Source: an uncultured Collinsella sp. (GTDB lineage Bacteria; Actinomycetota; Coriobacteriia; Coriobacteriales; Coriobacteriaceae). From it: a DNA stretch of 8,898 bases. The notes below the pieces were generated by a model. The model was not told the DNA's origin. It was given only the letters and a program-made list of their open reading frames with translations, and searched no databases. Of this stretch, positions 1 to 5,863 are shown piece after piece. The translations under genes were made by a program, and so were the position numbers. The stretch is taken from NCBI GenBank assembly GCA_902494605.1, contig CABUUG010000074.1, positions 1-8,898 of the forward strand, in the 5' to 3' direction. Numbering within the stretch: position 1 is the first letter of the stretch; the number at the start of each line of letters is the position of its first letter.

Positions 1-903
1 ACGCTCGCCGAGTACCTCTTTGGCAGCAAGGATGCACTCATCAGCTTCGACATGTCCGAGTTCGGTAGCGAGTTCGAGGTCTCCAAGCTCATCGGTAGCC
101 CTCCGGGTTACGTCGGTCACGACGAGGGCGGCCAGCTCACCAAGGCCGTTCGTCGCCACCCGTACTCGGTCGTGCTGTTCGACGAGATCGAGAAGGCGCA
201 TCCCGACATCTTCAACATCCTGCTGCAGGTGCTGGAGGAGGGTCGTCTGACCGATAGCCAGGGCAAGACGGTTGACTTCCGCAACACCGTGATCATCATG
301 ACGTCCAACGTGGGCGCCCGCGAGATTGCGCAGGATGCGAGCGTTGGCTTTGGCACCACCGGCGAGCAGGGTCTTACCTCGAGCGAGATTAAGGGTCGTG
401 CGATGGGCGAACTTAAGCGCCTGTTCCGCCCCGAGCTGCTCAACCGTATCGACGACATCGTGGTGTTCCAGAAGCTTTCGGGCGAGAATCTGACCAAGAT
501 CGCGCACCTGCTGGTGGACGACCTGCGTCAACGCCTGATTGCCAACGGCATGAACATCAAGCTCACCGATGCGGCCTACGACAAGATTGTGGCCGAGGGC
601 ACCGACCTCACCAATGGCGCGCGTCCGCTGCGCCGTGCCATCCAAAAGCTCATTGAGGACCCGCTGTCCGAGGAACTGCTGGCCGGTGAGTGGGGCGAGG
701 GCGATACCGTTCAGTGCGATGTGGCCGACGGCAAGTTTGTCTTTAGTCACGGCACGGGCGAGATTCCGGCACCGCGTCCGGCGGGCACGCTCGGTGGCGA
801 TACCGCCCCGGCGGCTCCGCACACCGGCAACGTCGCGCCCGTGAGCGGCGGCGTGACCTCGGGCCCCGGCGGCATGATGCAAGCCGGTTCCGGCGCGCTG
901 TAG
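1..903 (+). CDS. clpC: ATP-dependent Clp protease ATP-binding subunit ClpC, 3' part
   Basis: The frame is open from the first base, so this is the C-terminal 300 codons of a longer gene; the N domain, the first AAA+ module and the second Walker A lie upstream. The visible part is the second AAA+ (D2) module of a class I Hsp100 unfoldase, which threads substrates into ClpP in the cytoplasm. Counting from the first codon: pore-loop GYVG at 36-39, Walker B with Asp61-Glu62, sensor 1 Asn103 in MTSN, arginine finger Arg149 in FRPELLNRID, and sensor 2 GARPLRR at 206-212. NVGA after sensor 1 and the IKGRAMGELKRLFRPELLNRID segment favour ClpC over ClpB. The last 50 or so residues are a Gly/Ala/Pro-rich tail with no visible domain. 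The nearby disA cluster agrees with ClpC, because clpC lies close upstream of disA in Bacillus. A hairpin terminator follows. Upstream regulation cannot be seen. Confidence 0.93.
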   Translation, partial: TLAEYLFGSKDALISFDMSEFGSEFEVSKLIGSPPGYVGHDEGGQLTKAVRRHPYSVVLFDEIEKAHPDIFNILLQVLEEGRLTDSQGKTVDFRNTVIIMTSNVGAREIAQDASVGFGTTGEQGLTSSEIKGRAMGELKRLFRPELLNRIDDIVVFQKLSGENLTKIAHLLVDDLRQRLIANGMNIKLTDAAYDKIVAEGTDLTNGARPLRRAIQKLIEDPLSEELLAGEWGEGDTVQCDVADGKFVFSHGTGEIPAPRPAGTLGGDTAPAAPHTGNVAPVSGGVTSGPGGMMQAGSGAL

Positions 904-928
904 GGCGTGGCGACAATTTGATACGCGC

Positions 929-964
929 AATCGAGGCGCTCCGGAAAGGGCGCCTCGATTTGTA
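929..964 (+). terminator. intrinsic terminator after clpC
   Basis: A perfect 11-bp inverted repeat, AATCGAGGCGC at 929-939 and GCGCCTCGATT at 950-960, encloses a 10-nt loop. The 3' arm ends in ATT and is followed by TGT, so the U-tract is short and the stem does most of the work. It starts 25 nt after the clpC stop codon and separates clpC from pepD. Confidence 0.75.
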
Positions 965-1044
965 GAGCTGCGGAAGTTGTGACCGTTACGCTATACGGTC
1001 CACCGTTAGCCGATGATGCGAGGGCGCTCGGCGTTTTCGACTGG

Positions 1045-1073
1045 TTTATGCACGCAAAGTCTGGGAATATACA
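1045..1073 (+). promoter_or_regulatory. possible promoter of pepD
   Basis: TATACA at 1068-1073 resembles a -10 box. TTTATG at 1045-1050, 17 nt upstream, is only a weak -35 match. A start near 1080 would leave a leader of about 38 nt before the pepD start codon. A promoter is expected here because a terminator lies just upstream, but the boxes are poor. The rest of the 961-1117 gap holds only a short imperfect palindrome at 982-999. Confidence 0.25.
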
Positions 1074-1117
1074 AGTCGCATGTCTTACTGTCTAACCAGT
1101 TGCGCCAAGGAGGCACC

Positions 1118-2575
1118 ATGGACTACAAGATTACCGGCTACGAGCCCGCCCAGCTGTTCCATTTCTTTGAGGAGGTCAGCGCGATCCCCCGTGGGTCTGG
1201 CAACGAGAAGGGCATCAGCGATTTCCTGGTCGCGTTTGCCAAGGAGCGCGGTCTCGATGTGTATCAGGACGAGGTCTACAACGTCATCATTCGCAAGCCC
1301 GCATCTGCCGGCGCCGAGAATGCCCCGACCGTGATGCTGCAGGGCCACATCGATATGGTGTGCGACAAGTTGGGCTCCGTTGAGCACGACTTTACGACCG
1401 ATGGTATCGACCTGGTCGTCAAGGACGGCGTCCTTACCGCCAACGGCACCACCCTGGGCGCCGACAATGGTATCGCCGTCGCGCTTATGCTTACTGTGCT
1501 CAACGACGATTCGATTGCCCATCCGGCCCTCGAGTGCGTGTTCACCACCGACGAGGAGACCGGCCTGGTTGGCGCCGAGACGCTCGACAAGTCCCAGATC
1601 AGCGCCCGCACCATGATCAACCTCGACTCCGAGGAGGAGGGCGTTGCCACCGTCAGCTGCGCCGGCGGCGTCGTCGTTACCTACACCTGCCCCATCGTGC
1701 GCGAGCACAAGACCGGTAGCACCCTCACGCTCGACATTTCCGGTCTGTTGGGCGGCCACTCCGGCAGTGATATCAACCTGGAGCGCGGCAACGGAAACCT
1801 CATCATGGCCCGCATCATCGACCGCCTGATGGTCGCCGGCGAGCCCGCCATCGTCAGCTTCAACGGCGGCACCAAGGACAACGCCATCAACCGTGAGTGC
1901 AAGGCCGTTCTGGTCTATGCCGATCACGCTGCCGCCGAGGCCGCGGCCCAGATCGCAAAGGGCATCATCGCCGACGTCACTGCCGAGCTCGAGGTCTTCG
2001 ACCCCGGCTTTACCTGCACCGTCGAGATTGCCGACGACGCCGAGGTCGAGGCCATGGACGAGAAGTCCGCGCTTGCCCTCATCCGCGCCCTGCGTCTTGC
2101 CCCTAACGGCGTGATTCGCCGCAACGTCGCCACCGACGGCTCCGTCGAGGTTTCCTCCAACATCGGCGTGGTCGCCACCTCCGATGACGAGGTCAAGATT
2201 ATGCTGTCCCCGCGCTCCTCGATCACCTCGCTGCAGAACGAGTTCAAGGACCGCCTGCAGACGCTTGCCGATGTCCTGGGCTTCGACGCCAAGTTTGAGT
2301 TCGAGTATCCCGGCTGGAGCTATGCCGAGCATTCGCCGGTCCGCGAAGTCTTTGTCGAGAGCTATCGAGAGCTCTTTGGCTCCGAGCTGCGCATCGAGTC
2401 CATTCACGCTGGCCTTGAGTGCGGCCTGTTTGCTGAGGCCCTGCACGGCCTGGACGCCATCGCCGTGGGCCCGACGCTCTCCGATGTCCATACCCCGGAC
2501 GAGAGCATGGAGCTCGCTTCTGCCGAGCGCTTCTACGAGCTGCTCATCGACGTCCTCAAGCGCCTCGCTGCGTAA
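1118..2575 (+). CDS. pepD: aminoacyl-histidine dipeptidase (peptidase M20C)
   Basis: A 485-residue cytoplasmic metallo-dipeptidase that hydrolyses Xaa-His and other dipeptides (carnosinase-type). The start is ATG 1118 because AAGGAGG at 1107-1113 sits just upstream. The frame stays open for 35 more codons to an ATG at 1013, but those residues do not look like PepD, and 485 residues is the length of E. coli PepD. Expected metal ligands are His77 (QGHIDM), Asp116 (GADNG), Glu147 (DEETG), Asp170 (INLDSEEEG) and His458 (SDVHTPDE). Catalytic residues would be Asp79 and Glu146. All are present, each offset by three from the numbering I recall for Vibrio PepD. The lid/dimerisation domain carries GLLGGHSGSDI. 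No signal peptide is visible. It appears monocistronic, with terminators on both sides, and converges with mntP. Confidence 0.95.
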   Translation: MDYKITGYEPAQLFHFFEEVSAIPRGSGNEKGISDFLVAFAKERGLDVYQDEVYNVIIRKPASAGAENAPTVMLQGHIDMVCDKLGSVEHDFTTDGIDLVVKDGVLTANGTTLGADNGIAVALMLTVLNDDSIAHPALECVFTTDEETGLVGAETLDKSQISARTMINLDSEEEGVATVSCAGGVVVTYTCPIVREHKTGSTLTLDISGLLGGHSGSDINLERGNGNLIMARIIDRLMVAGEPAIVSFNGGTKDNAINRECKAVLVYADHAAAEAAAQIAKGIIADVTAELEVFDPGFTCTVEIADDAEVEAMDEKSALALIRALRLAPNGVIRRNVATDGSVEVSSNIGVVATSDDEVKIMLSPRSSITSLQNEFKDRLQTLADVLGFDAKFEFEYPGWSYAEHSPVREVFVESYRELFGSELRIESIHAGLECGLFAEALHGLDAIAVGPTLSDVHTPDESMELASAERFYELLIDVLKRLAA

Positions 2576-2615
2576 AGGTCGCCTTAGTTAAGCCGCTCTA
2601 AAACGGCTGGCTATG

Positions 2616-2650
2616 AAAACGACCGCTTGGCGTAATGCCGGGCGGCCGTT
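2616..2650. terminator. bidirectional terminator between convergent pepD and mntP
   Basis: AACGACCGC at 2618-2626 pairs with GCGGCCGTT at 2642-2650 (9 bp with one wobble). A further GGC/GCC pairing lies in the loop. Read on the minus strand, the hairpin ends in UUUUC, a fair terminator for mntP. Read on the plus strand it is followed by ATTCGTT, a weaker U-tract, for pepD. A second small hairpin, AGCCG 2591-2595 with CGGCT 2604-2608, lies between it and the pepD stop and has no U-tract. Confidence 0.65.
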
Positions 2651-2655
2651 ATTCG

Positions 2656-3234
2656 TTACAGTGCGAGAATCCCCAGATGCTCAAGCAAGATCTTAAGCCC
2701 GATGAGGACGAGCACGACGCCACCCACGATGGTGGCGGGCTTTTCGTAGCGCGCGCCAAAGGTGTGGCCGATCGCTACGCCGGCAACGGAGAAGACAAAG
2801 GTCGTGATGCCAATGAGCGACACGGCGGGAACGATATCGACCGAGAGCGCGGCAAACGAGATGCCCACGGCAAGCGCGTCAATCGAGGTGGCGATGGCAA
2901 GGATTAGATATTCGCCCAGGTCGATCTTTTCGGCATCCTTGCCGTCGCCTTCGTTCTCGTCCTCAGTAAAGGCTTCCCACAGCATTTTGCCGCCGATGAA
3001 GGCCAAAAGGATAAAGGCGATCCAATGGTCGATGGGTCCGATGAAGCCCATGAATTGACTGCCGAGCGCCCATCCGATTACGGGCATGCCGGCCTGAAAG
3101 CCGCCAAAGAACAGGCCGAGCACCACGGCGACTTTAAGGTTGATCTTCTTCATGCCAAGGCCCTTGCAGATGGAAACGGCAAAGGCGTCCATCGAAAGGC
3201 CAACGGCGAGCAACACGAGCTCTGCGAGTCCCAT
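2656..3234 (-). CDS. mntP: manganese efflux pump MntP
   Basis: A 192-residue inner-membrane protein of the MntP family (DUF204, formerly YebN) that exports Mn2+. It is built from two related halves. Asp16 in GLSMDAFAVS and Asp119 in ATSIDALAVG are the paired acidic residues conserved in the family. About six hydrophobic helices are visible, with an acidic, Gly-rich loop at residues 91-106 between the halves. E. coli MntP is 188 residues. The start is ATG 3234-3232, preceded by AGAGGGAG at 3249-3242 and a 7-nt gap. The frame is open for 51 codons further upstream, but that stretch is the riboswitch and terminator, not protein. Expression is expected to be controlled by the manganese riboswitch immediately upstream. 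The gene runs opposite to all its neighbours in the window. Confidence 0.95.
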   Translation of the reverse strand: MGLAELVLLAVGLSMDAFAVSICKGLGMKKINLKVAVVLGLFFGGFQAGMPVIGWALGSQFMGFIGPIDHWIAFILLAFIGGKMLWEAFTEDENEGDGKDAEKIDLGEYLILAIATSIDALAVGISFAALSVDIVPAVSLIGITTFVFSVAGVAIGHTFGARYEKPATIVGGVVLVLIGLKILLEHLGILAL

Positions 3235-3241
3235 AGTCTGG

Positions 3242-3249
3242 CTCCCTCT
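3242..3249 (-). promoter_or_regulatory. ribosome binding site fixing the mntP start
   Basis: AGAGGGAG on the minus strand lies 7 nt before ATG 3234-3232. It supports the short 192-residue MntP and argues against the in-frame upstream start at 3387. It lies downstream of the riboswitch terminator, which agrees with control at transcription rather than translation. Confidence 0.8.
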
Positions 3250-3287
3250 CTGCGGGCGGGCCCGCGTGTACCTCTTGGGGGAGTAAC

Positions 3288-3331
3288 AAAAAAGACCCGT
3301 GGCGTACGCGTTGCGCGCACAGCCACGAGTC
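3288..3331 (-). terminator. riboswitch-controlled intrinsic terminator in the mntP leader
   Basis: On the minus strand GACTCGTGGC (3331-3322) pairs with GCCACGGGTC (3303-3294) over 10 bp with one U-G wobble, followed directly by UUUUUU (3293-3288). The intervening sequence continues the hairpin: after one bulged U, GTGCGCG pairs with CGCGTAC around a CAA loop. The 5' arm contains CTCGT (3329-3325), which is also the 3' strand of aptamer helix P1, so the two structures exclude each other. Confidence 0.88.
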
Positions 3332-3422
3332 TCGTTCATTAAGGCAAGCCAGGCCGCATCGGCCAGTGTGTTGACTTGCCGCGCCACCGGAGGCGAACCC
3401 GATCACGCGACTACTCCCTCAT
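3325..3422 (-). promoter_or_regulatory. yybP-ykoY manganese riboswitch aptamer upstream of mntP
   Basis: The minus strand carries the family's two conserved docking loops: GGAGTAG (3417-3411) after the 5' strand of P1, and ACGAGA (3335-3330) before its 3' strand. P1 is ATGAG (3422-3418) with CTCGT (3329-3325). This has the same layout as the Lactococcus aptamer, where AAAGG/CCUUU flanks GGAGUAG and CAAGA. The GTCAACA segment typical of the family is also present (3374-3368), and GGCAAG (3380-3375) can pair with CTTGCC (3348-3343). The family binds Mn2+ and commonly precedes mntP (known). The gene downstream here is mntP (seen). Because P1 and the terminator share bases, Mn2+ binding should permit read-through and raise exporter synthesis (inference). 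Confidence 0.92.
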
Positions 3423-3429
3423 TTATGCG

Positions 3430-3507
3430 AATCCCGATGCTACCACATAAGCAGCTCATTTGGATTGGGCTCTCAGCTGTGTTCGCTCATTCTGTAAGCA
3501 TCGGATT
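3430..3507. repeat. inverted repeat in the mntP/disA intergenic region
   Basis: AATCCCGATGCT at 3430-3441 and AGCATCGGATT at 3497-3507 are complementary over 11 bp with one extra C in the left arm; the core CCGATGCT/AGCATCGG is a perfect 8-bp match. The 55-nt interior also holds CAGCT and AGCTG, so a branched fold is possible. The element lies between two divergent transcription units and overlaps the likely mntP -10. It could be an operator pair, a hairpin or chance. No convincing disA promoter was found in the rest of the 3430-3580 gap. Confidence 0.4.
3437..3442 (-). promoter_or_regulatory. possible -10 box of mntP
   Basis: TAGCAT on the minus strand (3442-3437) would give a transcript start near 3430, just before riboswitch helix P1 at 3422, which is where a start is expected. 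No good -35 box is seen 16-18 nt upstream. The box is embedded in the left arm of the 3430/3507 inverted repeat. Confidence 0.3.
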
Positions 3508-3566
3508 TTGCGGGCGTCACAGGGGCAAACCGTGAGAAACTTATTGACGTTTATGGAGCGTATACG

Positions 3567-3629
3567 ATGGGAGCGATGCCTTGGATAAGAACGAGCTGCA
3601 AAAGCGTATGGAACAGGCCATCCGCCTGA
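3567..3629 (+). CDS. possible 20-codon upstream ORF overlapping the disA start
   Basis: ATG 3567 opens a 20-codon frame ending at TGA 3627-3629, in a different frame from disA and overlapping its first 16 codons. It has its own GGAG at 3555-3558, 8 nt upstream of the ATG. The disA ribosome binding site GGGAG (3569-3573) lies inside this ORF. The peptide resembles nothing known to me. If translated, it would compete with initiation at the disA TTG. It may equally be a chance ATG. Confidence 0.25.
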   Translation: MGAMPWIRTSCKSVWNRPSA

Positions 3630-4648
3630 CGGCACCTGGTCAGCCGATCCGCACCGCCCTCGACATGATCATCGCCGGTCACCTGGGCGCCCTTATCTGC
3701 GTCGGCGACACCGAAAACGTGCTCGCTGCCGGTAACGACGGCTTCCCGCTCAACATTTCGTTTACCTCGAACCGCCTGTTCGAGCTTTCCAAGATGGACG
3801 GCGCCATCGTTATCGATGGCGACCTCACCCAGATCCTGCGCGCCAACTTCCACCTCAATCCCGATCCCTCGCTTGCCACGAGTGAGACGGGCATGCGTCA
3901 CCGTACTGCCGCTCGCATGTCGGTGCTCACCGATGCCATCGTGATCTCGGTCTCGGCCCGTCGCGCCGTCGTTAACGTGTACGTTCACGGCAAGAGCTAC
4001 GAGATCCAGCCCGTCACCACCATCATGAGCTCGGTCAACCAGCTCGTCGCCACGCTCCAGACCACCCGTCAGTCGCTCGACCGCTCCTTGCTGCGCCTGA
4101 CGGCCCTCGAGCTCGACGACTACGTCACGCTCGCCGACATCACCGGCATTTTCTCGAGTTTCGAGATCATGCAACAGGCAAAGACCGAGCTTAAGGATTG
4201 CATCGTCAAGCTGGGTAACCAGGGCAAGCTCGTGCAGATGCAGCTTGAGCAGCTCGCGGGCTCCAGCATGGATACCGAATACGACTTGATGATCCGCGAC
4301 TACGCAAGCGATTCCTCTGAGGCCAACGCCGAGAAGATTCGCGCCGAGCTGAGTCGCATGACGCCTAAGGACCTGTCTGACCCGCAGCACGTGGCGGCAG
4401 TTCTGGGCTATGACGACCTGGACGAGGACTCCGTCATGACACCGCTGGGCCTGCGCACGCTTTCGCGCGTGTCCGTCGTGCGTGACGGCGTGGCCGAGAA
4501 GATCGTCGACGAGTACGGCTCGCTGCAGGAGCTCATGGATGACATCAGCGAGGATCCGGAGCGCCTGGGCGACTTTGGCGTCAACAACCCTGCCATTCTT
4601 GCGGACTCGCTGTACCGCATGAAGGGCACCAAACAGGGGAACGCATAA
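3581..4648 (+). CDS. disA: DNA integrity scanning diadenylate cyclase DisA
   Basis: Makes cyclic di-AMP from two ATP in the cytoplasm. The DAC domain fills roughly residues 10-145 and shows both catalytic signatures: Asp73-Gly74-Ala75 in KMDGA and RHRT at 106-109. A helical linker follows, then a C-terminal helix-hairpin-helix region from about 285. At 355 residues it matches the family (B. subtilis about 360). The start is TTG 3581: the frame is closed by TGA at 3545, there is no in-frame ATG or GTG between, and GGGAG (3569-3573) lies 7 nt upstream. The N-terminal residues align well with other DisA proteins. The second hairpin reads LGDFGVNN (329-336) where B. subtilis has VEGIGEV, so one glycine of the GxG turn is missing. 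The stop codon overlaps the ispD start by 1 nt, implying one transcript with ispD-ispF-cysS. Confidence 0.95.
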   Translation: MDKNELQKRMEQAIRLTAPGQPIRTALDMIIAGHLGALICVGDTENVLAAGNDGFPLNISFTSNRLFELSKMDGAIVIDGDLTQILRANFHLNPDPSLATSETGMRHRTAARMSVLTDAIVISVSARRAVVNVYVHGKSYEIQPVTTIMSSVNQLVATLQTTRQSLDRSLLRLTALELDDYVTLADITGIFSSFEIMQQAKTELKDCIVKLGNQGKLVQMQLEQLAGSSMDTEYDLMIRDYASDSSEANAEKIRAELSRMTPKDLSDPQHVAAVLGYDDLDEDSVMTPLGLRTLSRVSVVRDGVAEKIVDEYGSLQELMDDISEDPERLGDFGVNNPAILADSLYRMKGTKQGNA

Positions 4649-5376
4649 TGGCGCCCGTATGCGCCGTGGTCGTTGCCGGTGGCAGCGGCCAGCGCTTTGG
4701 TAACCCCGGCGGCAAGCAGCTCGTTAACGTGGCGGGCCGTCCGCTTATGAGCTGGTCCATCCGCGCGTTCGATCGTAGCGACAAGGTCGGCCACATTGTA
4801 GTGGTGTGTCCTGCCGAGCGCCGTGCCGAGATGCGCCGCCTGGCCATCGACCCGTTTGACTATGACACGCCCATCAGCTTTGCCGATGCCGGCGATACCC
4901 GTCAGGATTCCACCCGTGCCGGCGTGCATGCGGTTCCGGCGGGCTTTGAATACGTCGCCATTCACGATGGCGCTCGTCCGCTCATTGCGACCGAGGCCAT
5001 CGACCACGCTATCGACGTGCTCGTGAGCGACCGTGCTCTCGACGGTGTCGTGTGCGGCCAGCCCGCGATCGACACGCTCAAGATCGTCGATGGCGACAAT
5101 ATCGTCGAGACGCCGCCGCGTGAGCTCTATTGGGCCGCGCAGACGCCGCAGATCTTTAGCGTCGATGCTATGAAGCGCGCCCACACCGCAGCTATTGCCG
5201 AGGGCTTTACCGGCACCGATGATTCGTCGCTGGTCGAGCGCATGGGTGGGCGCGTCCGCTGCGTCCAGAGCCCGCGCGATAACCTTAAGGTGACGGTGCC
5301 CGAGGACTTGCGTCCCGTAACCGCGATCCTGCTTGGCCGCATGGCCGAGGGAGAGGACCTTCCCCATGTTCAGTAA
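4648..5376 (+). CDS. ispD: 2-C-methyl-D-erythritol 4-phosphate cytidylyltransferase
   Basis: Third step of the MEP isoprenoid pathway: MEP plus CTP gives CDP-methylerythritol and diphosphate. It is 242 residues long, normal for the family. The nucleotide-binding N terminus AGGSGQRFG (10-18) supplies Arg16, followed by Lys23 in GGKQ. DTRQDSTRAG (83-92), IHDGARPL (105-112) and TPPREL with Arg158 follow. Lys214 in NLKVTVPEDL completes the set of basic residues expected at the active site (E. coli Arg20, Lys27, Arg157, Lys213). ATG 4648 overlaps the disA TAA in the sequence TAATG, with AGGGGA upstream, so translation is probably coupled. The next pathway-linked gene, ispF, overlaps its 3' end. 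The kinase step between them, IspE, is not encoded in this window. Confidence 0.96.
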   Translation: MAPVCAVVVAGGSGQRFGNPGGKQLVNVAGRPLMSWSIRAFDRSDKVGHIVVVCPAERRAEMRRLAIDPFDYDTPISFADAGDTRQDSTRAGVHAVPAGFEYVAIHDGARPLIATEAIDHAIDVLVSDRALDGVVCGQPAIDTLKIVDGDNIVETPPRELYWAAQTPQIFSVDAMKRAHTAAIAEGFTGTDDSSLVERMGGRVRCVQSPRDNLKVTVPEDLRPVTAILLGRMAEGEDLPHVQ

Positions 5377-5860
5377 CCTGCGCATTGGCCATGGCTACGA
5401 CGTTCACCGTCTGGTGGAGGGGCGTCGATGTATCATCGGCGGTGTCGACATTCCCTACGAGCGCGGCCTGCTGGGCCACTCGGATGCCGATGTGCTCGCG
5501 CACGCCTTGGCCGACGCCATTCTGGGCGCCTGTCGCGGGGGAGACATCGGCAAGCTATTCCCCGATACCGACCCCGCCTATGAGGGTGCCGATTCGATGG
5601 TGCTGCTCGCCCGCGTAATGGACTATGCGCGCGAGCTGGGCTTCGAGTTTGTCGATGCCGATTGCACCATTGCCTGTCAGCAACCCAAGATCACCCCGCA
5701 CCGCGATGCCATGCGCGCCAACCTTGCCCATGCCCTGGGCGTTGACGTCGAAAACGTGGGCGTCGCCGCCACTACGACCGAAAAGCTCGGTTGGGAAGGC
5801 CAGGGCGAGGGAATCGGCGCCTGGGCCGTCTGCCTGCTACAGAAAACCGTTAAGGAGTAA
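5366..5860 (+). CDS. ispF: 2-C-methyl-D-erythritol 2,4-cyclodiphosphate synthase
   Basis: Converts CDP-methylerythritol 2-phosphate to methylerythritol cyclodiphosphate with release of CMP; family members are metal-dependent homotrimers. The start ATG 5366 gives 164 residues, and the frame is open 11 codons further to 5333. ATG 5366 is preferred because it follows a GGGAGAGGA ribosome binding site at a normal distance and puts the conserved IGHGYDVH at residues 7-14. Metal ligands are Asp12, His14 and His46 (E. coli Asp8, His10, His42). The HSDAD segment (38-42) and the C-terminal ATTTEKLGWEGQGEGI match the family. It overlaps the end of ispD by 11 nt, and its stop is 3 nt before cysS, so the four genes from disA to cysS look co-transcribed. 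Confidence 0.96.
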   Translation: MFSNLRIGHGYDVHRLVEGRRCIIGGVDIPYERGLLGHSDADVLAHALADAILGACRGGDIGKLFPDTDPAYEGADSMVLLARVMDYARELGFEFVDADCTIACQQPKITPHRDAMRANLAHALGVDVENVGVAATTTEKLGWEGQGEGIGAWAVCLLQKTVKE

Positions 5861-5863
5861 CGA

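Noticed and set aside
1013..1117. 35-codon N-terminal extension of pepD
   Set aside because: No ribosome binding site at 1013, a strong one at 1107-1113, and the extension does not resemble PepD.
1085..2491. 468-codon open frame on the minus strand opposite pepD
   Set aside because: It mirrors pepD codons in a GC-rich gene; the composition is Gly/Val/Asp/Ala-rich with no recognisable domain, and the plus strand encodes a complete PepD with all catalytic residues.
3544..3566. TTGACG and TATACG just upstream of disA as a promoter
   Set aside because: The spacer is only 11 nt, and a start from TATACG would fall at or after the disA ribosome binding site.
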